Source: Haplosporangium gracile (taxonomy: Eukaryota > Mortierellomycota > Mortierellomycetes > Mortierellales > Mortierellaceae). From it: a stretch of 43,362 bases of DNA. The stretch spans positions 9,258-52,619 of the forward strand of contig JAAAUF010000190.1 of assembly GCA_015499985.1 (NCBI GenBank). Direction: 5' to 3'. Every line of letters starts with the position of its first letter. The stretch's first letter is position 1. Shown piece by piece: positions 34,840 through 43,362 of the stretch. Both the position numbers and the translations under genes were made by a program. The notes below the pieces were generated by a model. The model was not told where the DNA came from, did not search any database, and was given only the letters and a program-made list of their open reading frames with translations.

Positions 34840-35679
34840 TTACAGCTTTCTGATCGATCGCACTGGGAAAGCAAAAAGAAGACAGAGAGAGAGTACCCGA
34901 TCAGGCAATGAACAATTGTATCTTACTAAGTGGGGAAGGCGAACAGGAAGAAAAAAGGGCCATAGGGCTAAAAGTAAGTAAATCCACCACTTCCCCTGTA
35001 ATTGTTCTCATTCTTGTCAGGGGCAGTGGTGGTGTCCCCTCCATCCTCAGTCTTGCTCTCGCTCCCTCTTTGATCACTGCCGGTTGAGACTGATTGAATT
35101 GGGCCAACACTTCTTTCCCTCCCACTCGTTGCTGGTCATCATCATTTTTCATAACTGATCTATCCCTGAACGTCTTCTTCACAAGTGATCGATCGTATGA
35201 AGGTCCTCTCTTCAAAGGACGCTTTCTTTGCAGAGGGTTTTCCTTCTCCGTCGTACTCGCGTGAGAAGAAAAAGAAAGAAAGCAGACGGCAACCAGGCAG
35301 GCAACTCAAAGATAAAAAAGTGGAGTATAAGAAAGAATGGAGGGAGGAATGAGCTCCGAAACTAAATGGACAACCATCGAAAACAAAATAAACAAAAGAG
35401 GGAAAAATCAACGGCATGGACGCCATCAATAACCCCCTTGGGAGTGTTTGTTTTTTTGTTTGTTTGTTTGTTTGTTTATTTGTGTTTTTGATTGTTTGCT
35501 ATGCTAGGCGCCGGGCGCACATGTGTTTAGCCTGTGGGGTGAAGAAGTGATACCAAAGGAGAAGTGGGGATAATGGGTAACACACAATACACTGAGCTGG
35601 TTACCCATGCGAGTTCCGGATGATAGTAAAAGAGGAAGATCAATTAGCACCATGGATACGCACCCTTACCGAGCGACAT
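34840..35679 (-). CDS. Candidate small KEN-motif protein, about 123 residues
   Basis: Proposed exons on the minus strand: 35679..35660, 35255..34927 and 34862..34840. Exon 2 is open in one frame for 109 codons and reads like a real protein: Lys/Arg-rich, with EKENP (KEN at 11-13) near the start, KKTFRDRSVMKNDDD, then TRMRTITGEVVDLLTFSPMA. Its donor A|GTAAGA at 34926, the CTGAT branch-like site and the acceptor TTTCCCAG give a clean 64-base intron, after which seven codons (MRSIRKL) lead to TAA. Exon 1 is weaker: ATG at 35679 sits in a good AACAACA context, but the in-frame donor is GTATCC, while the nearby stronger GTAAGG would break frame. KEN motifs are recognised by the anaphase-promoting complex, so a cell-cycle-regulated protein is conceivable. 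Product unrecognised. Confidence 0.4.
35446..35481. repeat. (TTTG)n microsatellite
   Basis: About six TTTG units with an interrupting T-run. On the minus strand it lies inside the proposed first intron of the KEN-motif candidate gene. Confidence 0.9.
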
Positions 35680-36403
35680 TGTTGTTGATGATGATGATAA
35701 TGACGAGGGAGCAAGGGCCCTTCACTCTCTTTCTCTCTATTTTCCCCCTCATTCTTTAATCTTCCAGGTTGGACCCGTGAAATAAACGTACCCACAAAGA
35801 AATAATATCTTATTCTGTTATGCACAATGAGAGTATGAACGGTTCGAGATAATCAAAAATATTCAGAGCGTTTGTGAGTGAGGAGGGGATACACCCTCAT
35901 TAATACATAGGCATACATGAACAATCAACACACGATTGTCACCAAAAACGAGTGTCAAATATCCATATATTCTTCTTAGTAGACGGGTGTACTCTGTTGA
36001 ATGCATGTGGGAAGGTTTGATTGCCTTTCTTTTGTTGAACTGGACTTTAATTCGTATTAGTTTTATGAAGAGGGTGGGAAAGTAAAAAACAAACAAGAGT
36101 GAAGGGTTACTTCCTTGCCCTAAAACCTCAGTATTTCTCCTTAGGCGGATCCAGGAAGTGAAGCGAAGAAGAGACAAGTGCCGTAATGAATATTTATTAT
36201 TATTATTTTGGACTTGAGCGGGGTTTATCTTGTTCGTCTAACCCCCTTCCATCCAGTCGTAGTCCGTCATCGTGGACGAGTTTTCTGTACTCTGTACTCA
36301 GGTAGTACTATCCTCCCGGGGTTCTCTTCCCCTCGAATGCCGTTTGTTCGTTTTGTGGCATAAGAAAAAACAACAACAGGCGAAGCGACTCACAGCAAAC
36401 AAA

Positions 36404-36412
36404 TATAAAAAG
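36404..36412 (+). promoter_or_regulatory. TATA box of Avt-type transporter
   Basis: TATAAAAAG lies 257 bases upstream of the start codon at 36661 and is followed directly by a long C/T-rich leader, the arrangement expected of a fungal core promoter. Confidence 0.4.
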
Positions 36413-36660
36413 GAAGCCCTTCCCCTCGTTCTTTTTTTTTTCTAGTTCTTTCTCTTTTCTCTCTATTCTGGTTTCCTTTATCTTTCCTTCCTGCCCTCGT
36501 TTCTCGATCTCTTAGTTACTCTCCTTCTCCACACTTAATTCCCCCTTACCACCCTTCCTCATCGACTTCTACACTACTTATTCCTCCTTTTCTATCCATC
36601 ACCCCTCTTTTCATCAACGTTTTCACCTATCAACTTCTTTCCTTTATTCACACCACCACT

Positions 36661-38792
36661 ATGAGTGCACCCCAGGAAAATCCTAATGGAGTCCACTACT
36701 CACAGGAGGCCATAGAACAACACCTTCAACAACAGCAGCAGCGCGGCCGCTCTCAGTTCCCATCCTCCAACCCTAACTCAAGACCCGGCTCCAGACCCTC
36801 TTCGAGACCCAACTCAAGACCAAGCTCCCGTGCTCCCTCGCGTCCTGTCTCCTGGCTGGTGCAGACTAATTCCGAATATGCAAACATGTTTGAGAACTAT
36901 GGTGGCCAGCACGCTAACAACCACCATGGCCACCATCCTGGCATGTCCGAGATGGAGGAGGGTCGTGCAAGCAAGAGTGAATCTACCCCTTCTTCCCGTC
37001 CTCAGAGCATTAAGGCCGCCGCTGGTCCCAACTCGTACATTGTCCCCTCGAACGAGAAGATGACCATCCCTGGCTCGACTCGCCCTAGTGCCCAAAAGGC
37101 TTATCCTGTTGAGACCACATTGATCAAGGAGGATGTTATGCCTGATGGTTCCAGTGGTGCTTCTTCAGAGATGGATGCTGCTGCTGCACCTCGCGGCACT
37201 GTGACTCCTCTCAAGGCCAGTTTCTTGCTCGGCAAGGCCTTTGTCGGTACCGGTGTCCTCTTCCTGCCCAAGGCCTTCAAGAACGGAGGTAACAATTAGT
37301 TTGCTTTTTTTTTGTTGGCATATGTTTGGGTTTTTGGGAATATTGAGCCGAATTGTCCCCGCTTCCTTAACGTCGTCGTTACGACAAGGCAACACAAACA
37401 AGCACAGACGTCGTGTGTGTGTTTGCGGATCAGAGCAAATCCGATTTGCATACGCACTAAACCTAAACTAGGACAATCCTCGTCGTATCTGTTGGATCGT
37501 GTTCGAACTCACACTGACCTATAAACCTAATTCTGTCTCCATACTAGGTATCCTGTTCTCGTGTCTGACGATCACCGTGGTCGCCACTATCTGCTGTATC
37601 GCCTTCTTGCTACTTGTCAAGGTCCGCCTGGTCGTCCGCGAGTCTTTCCAAAACATTGGTCTGATTCTCTTTGGCAAATGGGTCCGTATTGCTGTTCTTA
37701 TCTCTGTCTTCCTCTCTCAAGTCGGATTCTGTTGCGCCTACTTGATCTTTGTTGCCGAAAACGTCGATGCCATCGTCCAGACTTTTACCAAATGCACCTT
37801 CCATGGCATTCAAGAGAAGGTCTATATCTTTATTCCGCTGCTTATTCTGATTCCTTTGGTCCTGATCCGCAAGATGGAGATCCTGTCGTTGCCCAGTATG
37901 CTTGCCAACTTCTTTATTATCTTTGGTATCGTCTATCTCTGGTACTACAGTATCCACAACCTCGCTGTCGAGGGACCCGGTCCCAACATTGATCTCTTTA
38001 ACAAGAACGACTTTGCTCTGCTAATCGGTACCATCGTCTTTTCCTTTGAGGGTATCGGTCTCGGTAAGCCCTCATTCCTTTTATTGTGCGAAGTGCAGAG
38101 AAAAATTCCCGCGGTCATTACACGCTCATTCCTAACAGCCATTGCTCGTTTTTTTTTTTTATTTCTTCCCCACAGTTGTCCCAATTACAGAGTCAATGGC
38201 CGAGCCTGAGAAGTTTCCCAAAGTCTTGGCTATCACCATCAGTATTGTCGCTACGATTTTCGGCAGTGTCGGTGCTCTCTGCTACGCCGCCTTTGGAGAT
38301 AACGTCCAGACCATCGTCGTCCTCAACCTTCCCGTCACCTCTGGCTGGACCATTACCGTCCAGATCCTCTACTCTCTCGCCATCATCCTTTCCGTTCCTC
38401 TTATGCTCTCCCCTGCCAGCCGTATTTTGGAGCATTCAGTAATGGGCGATCGTTCCGGTGCCGTCGAGCGCAAGGTCAAGTTGTCCAAGAACGCGATCAG
38501 AATCACTTTGGTCTGCGCCTGTGCCGTCATCAGTTACGTGGTCGGCGGTCCCAACTTGGACAAGTTCGTCTCGTTCGTCGGCAGTGTTGCCTGCATGCCC
38601 TTGTGCTTCATCTTCCCCGCCATGTTCCATTACAAGGCCTGTGCCAAGACTACCTGGGCTAAGGTGCTCGATATCATTCTTGGAGTCGTCGGTATTGCCG
38701 CAATGGTGTTTACCTTGTATATTACGATCCGCAGTTGGGTCCAGGTCTCGGCACCCGATGCTGCCATCGACCGCTGCGCTGTCTTTAACTAA
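36661..38792 (+). CDS. Vacuolar amino acid transporter, Avt3/Avt4 type
   Basis: Three exons (36661..37288, 37548..38063, 38176..38792) give 586 residues. The hydrophilic N-terminal tail of about 190 residues is unusually rich in Ser, Arg and Pro (SRPGSRPSSRP at about 40-50) and Gln. The core begins SFLLGKAFVGTGVLFLPKAF, the signature of yeast Avt3/Avt4 and animal SLC36 carriers, and continues with about ten membrane segments, including FSFEGIGL, VVPITESM and LPVTSGWTITVQILYSLAII. Known relatives export neutral amino acids from the vacuole. Introns fall in phase 1 after GG and after GIGLG. The donor after exon 1 is GTAACA, weaker than the rest, but the join GG|ILFS is in frame. The start is the first ATG of the open frame, directly after the leader. 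AATAAA lies at 38920-38925. Confidence 0.92.
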
Positions 38793-39277
38793 ATGCAGCT
38801 CAGCTTTTTGTTTAGAAACAACAACTTAGAATGAGGGAAAGCCTTTTATTTGCTTCTCCTTCTAATGGATATTTTTATCCATTTGTACCATAGAATCAAT
38901 TATCCTCCCTACCTACAAAAATAAACACTGATATATAAAATAGAAATTCTATGTTATCTTGCCTCGTTCTGGATTGAATTGGACCTGTAGCATTATTGTA
39001 CTCTATTCTTTCTCTACAGCAGGTACACGACTGATCAGTGGGACTGCTTAATGACCACGTGACGATCGTTGCCACCAGTTTTTGTTTACATTTTTTTTTT
39101 TTTTTTTGCTCTGGCACTGCAGCATCTGGCAACTTTGACTCGAGTAGCGACTACTTTTTTTTGCGTTTTTCCTCCACTCGTTCATTCATTACCGACGACC
39201 CCACCCCATCACCCCCCCTTCTTCTCTTTTTCCTCCTTCTCCCTCCTCTTCTCACATTCGACTATACATATATCATA
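38793..39277. other. Intergenic, bystin promoter
   Basis: A 485-base gap between two plus-strand genes. It holds the transporter's poly(A) signal (38920-38925), a CACGTGAC element (39056-39063), a T-run at 39091-39107 and a C/T-rich leader ending at the bystin ATG. Confidence 0.6.
39056..39063. promoter_or_regulatory. E-box CACGTGAC upstream of bystin
   Basis: It lies 215 bases before the bystin start codon. It is the same 8-mer as at 4425-4432 before the cyclin gene. A bHLH (Cbf1-like) binding role is inferred. Confidence 0.4.
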
Positions 39278-40969
39278 ATGGGAAAAGACCAGTTTGGACG
39301 GCCTGCCGCCAAGGCCCAGCGCCACGATCCCCTCCATGTCCAGTTGATGGGTCCCTCCGAAAACGACCCCCTCCCCCAGGGCAAACAGCCTAGAGCCAAG
39401 ACTGCCCGCAACGAGCGCAAGAACAAGCCCGACGCCGTACGCTATCACATCTCTATTTTCGTTTCTTGCTGGTTCAGGTCAACACATATGTCAATCTGAT
39501 GGACCTTGTGAACTCACACTCGCATTTTGTACTTAAATGTTGAATCGATAATAGAACTACGTTGATGCCAAGTTGTCGAGAAAGATTTTGTCGATTGCAC
39601 AGCAGCAGCAGGATGAGATGAACAAGGAGGCACGTGGTGGCCTCTCCTCAGACGACGACGACGAGGAGGAGCAGACTTATGGAAAGAAGGCAGGATCAGC
39701 AGGAGGAGCCAACAAGAGTTTTATCCCCGCCATTGGCGGCGACAGCGACGAGGAAGAGTCTGACGCCGAGGAGGAGGGTAACTTTGGCACCTTTGACGAG
39801 ATCGAGATTGACCAACGCGATGCCGAGTTGTTGGCTAAGTTCATGCCCACAGCTCCCAGGGAAAAGAAGACACTTGCAGATTTGATCATGGAAAAGATTA
39901 ACGCCCAGAACGCCACCAACGCCGCCGCCGCTGCTGCTGCCGCTGGAGGAAACGATGCTGCAGTTGTCCCCGAGAAGAGGGGACCCTTGGATTCGGTCAT
40001 GGATTATGCAGACGAGGATGAGACTGGCGACAACCGCCCGATGCCTATGGGTCTCAGCCCCAAGGTCGTGGAGGTCTATTCCAAGGTCGGACTGTTGTTG
40101 TCGCGCTATAAGTCGGGCAAGTTGCCCAAGGCCTTCAAGATCATCCCCTCGCTTCAGAACTGGGAGGAAATCCTGTACATCACCGCACCCGAGAACTGGA
40201 CTGTCCACGCCACCTACCAGGCAACCCGTATTTTTACGTCCAACTTGAAAGAGAAGCAGGCACACAAGTTTTTCTCGCTGGTCTTGCTGGATAAGATTCG
40301 GGATGATATTGCCGACAACAAGAAGCTGAACTACCATCTGTACATGGCCCTCAAGAAGTCACTGTACAAGTCCAAGGCCTTCTTCAAAGGAATCCTGTTC
40401 CCTCTGTGCGAGTCTGGTACCTGCACCCTCAAGGAGGCTGCCGTCGTCGGATCTGTCATCACCAAAGTTAGTATACCTGTCTTGCACTCTGCCGCCGCCC
40501 TCTTGCGATTGGCCGACATGGAGTACACTGGTAAGACTTGTCCTTTTTTTCTCTGCATTGAGCAAACAACCAATGATCTAGTTGTTTGATCTGTTTTCAA
40601 GTTCACTTAGCTAACACTATATCCACTCTTTTATCTATAACAGGACCCAACTCTCTCTTCATTCGTGTATTATTGGACAAGAAGTATGCTCTCCCTTACA
40701 AGGTTATTGACGGATTGGTGGACCACTTTTTGAGATTCAAGATGGACCCTCGGCCGATGCCTGTTCTCTGGCACCAGGCCTTCTTGATCTTCGCCCAGCG
40801 TTACAAATCCGACATCACTCCCGACCAGAAACAGGCCCTCCTCGAGCTCTTGCGCTTCAAGACACACGAGGGTATCTCGCCCGAGATTAGGAGAGAGCTG
40901 GTCAACAGCGTAGCCCGTGGCGAGATGTTGCCCGAGCCTGCTGATGATGATATGCTCATGGACATCTAA
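39278..40969 (+). CDS. ENP1: Bystin, 40S ribosome biogenesis factor
   Basis: Three exons (39278..39436, 39555..40530, 40644..40969) give 486 residues. The N-terminal third is charged and disordered, with acidic runs ([21 protein letters not shown]) and a poly-Ala stretch. The conserved bystin domain follows from about residue 215, e.g. [37 protein letters not shown] and [16 protein letters not shown]. Bystin/Enp1 binds pre-40S particles, is needed for 20S pre-rRNA processing, and shuttles between nucleolus and cytoplasm. Length is close to yeast Enp1 (about 480). The exon 1 donor is GCC|GTACGC; the others are standard. The start is the first ATG after a pyrimidine-rich leader. An E-box lies 215 bases upstream. 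The gene ends 287 bases from the convergent PIG-L stop, and AATAAA at 41091-41096 falls in that gap. Confidence 0.95.
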
Positions 40970-41256
40970 AGTTGTCGATGAACTTTCATTCTTTTTGGTT
41001 TCGGCCGATTTTTCACTCGCACTTTTCTCTCCTCACACTTCCACTTCATTCATATCCCATTCTTTTAGTACCATCACATTCATTTTGATAAATAAAAAAC
41101 AAGGCATAAACAGCATAATTGCATTCTCACCAAGGTTTTTCAATGTATCACTCCTCAAAATCAACGATTCTATTTATTGTGTTCTTATCGCAAGTCAGAT
41201 CGAGTGCTACTCTCCATGATATTGCATCCTTGTTGATCCTGAATCCACGTTTTCCT

Positions 41257-42624
41257 TTACATAACTCTCCTCAACTCGTTGATGGACATGTATCGCGACA
41301 CAACGACATAAATCTTTCTGAACCAAACCATCTGCGACTCATGCTTCTCCATCGCAGTCTTGGCCTTGAAAACCGCCGCGGGGGCACTAACATACAACAG
41401 TTCCTGGGGTCGAATCATGGCTCTGTTCCTGACCGACGAACTTGCGCCACCAGCAAGGGAAGCAGAACCGCCCAGACCAAACATTTGCGAGACCAAGGGC
41501 ATGAGGGCTTCGGTCTTGAGCATGGTAATGGGCAGGTCGAGGATAGCGATGTATTTGCGGAGGAGGGAGACAGACTTGAGGACGTAGCAGCATTTGACGG
41601 GGGTGCGCTCCTTGAATGTTTGGATGAAGTAGCTATTTTGGATATGATGACGTGTTTTTGAAGGTAGGGTTAGAAAGAGTCGAAGGTATTTGTTTCCAGT
41701 AAATGAATTGATAAGCAGTAAGGCGATATGCTGTGTTGATTTTGATCCTTACGTTAATCCGACATAGAGAGCGATATGGTTGGTGTGGGCAGAGACACCT
41801 CTGTCATCAAAGGTAACAATCTAAACGGAGGAGCCATGAAACAGGTAAACATAGATTAGGCGAAATGTCAGACTGACCATGGCCGTCCGATCCGCATGGA
41901 GGGTGTATCTGAAACGCACAAAAAAAAATTAAGACAATATGGCAAAATTGGCTTACAGTTTCGATGTTGTGCTTCTTGGCATACAAGTTCATCTGATCGC
42001 CGACCAACGAAGGGTCCCAAAGGTTGTTGGGTCCATCTTGCAGCTCTCTATTTCATGAAAAAACGTCAAAACGAGTGAAGTGGTCCAGATGGTCAGTACA
42101 CTACGATCCGACTAATTGATCGTTTCCTTCCATATCTTTCACATGGTGTGATTCGGTGTTGCTGTGATAAAAGGCCTGGACGTACTCGCGCTCAAGGACA
42201 AGGACATTAGCTTCACGAATACCGAACATCTTGCAACTGGCAACCAACTCCCTTTTCCTGGTCTCTCCCAATCCATCGTGGTTTCCTATCAATGCAAAGG
42301 GCATTGGTCAGATCAGCGCTACCAGATTGCACAACACCAAAAACTCACACACAAACGAAGGGTTGCACTCTTTGAACTCAACAAACAAAGCTTACCGCTG
42401 GACATGCAGAGGACATGAATAGTGTTTCCATGCTCAGTCCGAGAGAGTTCCGCAAGTGTTGGTCCAAAGAACATGACCTCGTCATCCGGGTGGGCGATCG
42501 CCAGGAGGATGCTTGTCCTGGTAATGGGGTTCTTGAGGAAGCGGCCGTGGAAGAATCCGTAGGCGGCGACGGAGGAGATGACCAAGGCGTAAAAGGCCAA
42601 CTGGAGCATTGCGAAGGATGACAT
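41257..42624 (-). CDS. GPI12: N-acetylglucosaminyl-phosphatidylinositol de-N-acetylase (PIG-L)
   Basis: Five minus-strand exons (42624..42396, 42285..42186, 42047..41957, 41820..41753, 41632..41257) give 287 residues. A hydrophobic N-terminal segment (residues 6-25) anchors it in the ER membrane with the catalytic domain cytosolic. Family motifs: AHPDDE (44-49), which carries metal-binding and catalytic residues; CMSSGNHDGLGETRKREL; TFDDRGVSAHTNHIAL with the second metal-binding His; and SVSLLRKYIAILDLP. The C-terminus QMVWFRKIYVVVSRYMSINEL matches human PIG-L almost position by position. It catalyses the second step of GPI-anchor synthesis, removing the acetyl group from GlcNAc-PI. A Gly/Ser/Ala-rich insert (about GLGGSASLAGGASSS) is absent from human PIG-L. 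All junctions keep frame. Confidence 0.94.
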
Positions 42625-43268
42625 GATGGAGTGTTGTTATGTCCAACGCAAGAGTGATGGAAGAAGTGAGTGGGAAGTAAGGAGGAGGAGGGCGGTGTGA
42701 AAGATGTGAATGATGAACCGTTCGAGCGTCCTTGTTTTATGTGCGCGACATTTTCGGGTAAAATTCTAATGACGGTCGCACAACCGATTAAAATGAGTTC
42801 AAAAAGCCACAGCTGGGGAAACGTACGGAGACAGAGATGATTAAACGAGAAATAAAAAGAAGATACGCGTTTAATCACTTCCAAAGACTATTCGTTGCTA
42901 CGTGTCGTCAAGATCAGATTGCGCGGTCCATTATGGAGGGAGTAGCCAGCTAGGAGGCAGGAAGAAACGAAAAGAGATGTTAGACTTTTCATCTCGTACA
43001 ATATCCGAATGAACGGTCAGCCTAAAAGAACGGATCGATGTGTCTAGGCCTTTTAAGACCACATGCACACGACTTTCGAATTGTCTTAAATTGTCGTTTT
43101 ACTCAGAGAAAAATGAAAAGTAAAGGCGTTTGCCTTTGGCTCATCTTTTCGTTTTCTTCGATCTCCATTTTCATCCCTCCCTCATCCTCCCTCCATCGCC
43201 AACGCAGTCTACTGTATCACCTACCTAAAGCTCGGTTTTGTTCTTTCTATTCGTGACTAATGCTACAG
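42625..43268. other. Intergenic between PIG-L and right-edge gene
   Basis: Promoter of the minus-strand PIG-L and possibly of a plus-strand gene at the window edge. No supported exon. An ATG followed by GTAAAG near 43111-43122 could be a first-exon end, giving a roughly 150-base intron to the acceptor at 43268, but this is weak. Confidence 0.45.
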
Positions 43269-43362
43269 GGCGAAGGACATATCCCTCAAGAAGGCGTCCA
43301 AGTACTACGTGCCGTATACAAGGCGTCCGTCAACAGCAGGCCTCCTCCTCCTTCCCCCTCCC
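43269..43362 (+). CDS. Possible partial exon at right edge
   Basis: The sequence GACTAATGCTACAG ending at 43268 is a good branch point plus acceptor. The following 94 bases have no stop in any of the three frames, so the reading frame and product cannot be decided. The exon runs off the window. It may be the second exon of a plus-strand gene divergent from PIG-L. Confidence 0.25.

Larger units (their letters stand above)
32154..36660. other. 4.5-kb interval with cryptic minus-strand exons
   Basis: No gene with a recognisable product. The plus strand shows only the transporter 3' region and the leader of the next transporter. The minus strand has several splice-bounded open segments, listed separately as two candidate genes (32729-33753 and 34840-35679). 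Elsewhere there are a TTTG microsatellite, A-runs at 33496-33517 and 33988-33998, and unannotatable sequence around 34050-34800 and 35700-36400. Confidence 0.5.

Noticed and set aside
41880..41922. Extra PIG-L exon encoding IHPPCGSDGHG
   Set aside because: It has a CAG acceptor, but joining HNIET directly to IVTFDDRGVS matches the enzyme family without a gap. The segment is better read as part of the intron.
42378..42884. 168-residue minus-strand frame over the PIG-L start
   Set aside because: Out of frame with the clear AHPDDE-containing exon and rich in Ser/Pro as a shadow would be.
1..43362. CRISPR arrays, rRNA genes, transposase or reverse transcriptase genes
   Set aside because: No spaced identical repeats, rRNA-like conserved stretches or mobile-element protein motifs were seen on either strand.

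Overview
This is nuclear DNA of a filamentous fungus. Genes are split by many short GT-AG introns with T-rich 3' ends. The recognisable proteins are eukaryotic: a cyclin L-type cyclin, an STK32/YANK kinase, Avt-type amino acid carriers, bystin/ENP1 and the GPI-anchor enzyme PIG-L. The intron style, poly-Q/poly-His/poly-Ala tracts and pyrimidine-rich leaders suggest an early-diverging filamentous fungus, possibly Mortierella-like. That placement is inference; no rRNA or other marker is present.

Layout. 0.8-4.3 kb (minus): an F-box protein, then a cyclin L-like gene. 5.4-17.9 kb (plus): a 1106-residue membrane-anchored, Ala/Lys-rich helical repeat protein; a paraoxonase-like beta-propeller protein; and a kelch propeller protein with a long disordered N-terminus. 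17.9-23.8 kb: about 6 kb with no gene I can defend, holding A/T tracts and a tRNA-like element. 23.8-32.2 kb (plus): an STK32/YANK-type kinase and an AAAP amino acid transporter. 32.2-36.7 kb: apparently empty, but the minus strand has exon-like segments consistent with two unrecognised genes, one encoding about 123 residues with a KEN motif. 36.7-41.0 kb (plus): an Avt3/Avt4-type vacuolar transporter and bystin. 41.3-42.6 kb (minus): PIG-L, convergent with bystin. The last 94 bases look like the start of another exon.

Exon structures were worked out by hand from splice consensus, reading-frame phase and family similarity. For the ten main genes every junction keeps frame and the total length is a multiple of three. 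The genes do not form one pathway; they look like an ordinary housekeeping neighbourhood (ubiquitin/cell cycle, signalling, vacuolar transport, ribosome biogenesis, GPI anchors). I found no convincing new multi-gene system. The best leads are the repeat protein, the two hidden minus-strand gene candidates, the altered active-site region of the paraoxonase-like protein and the exon-per-blade layout of the kelch gene.
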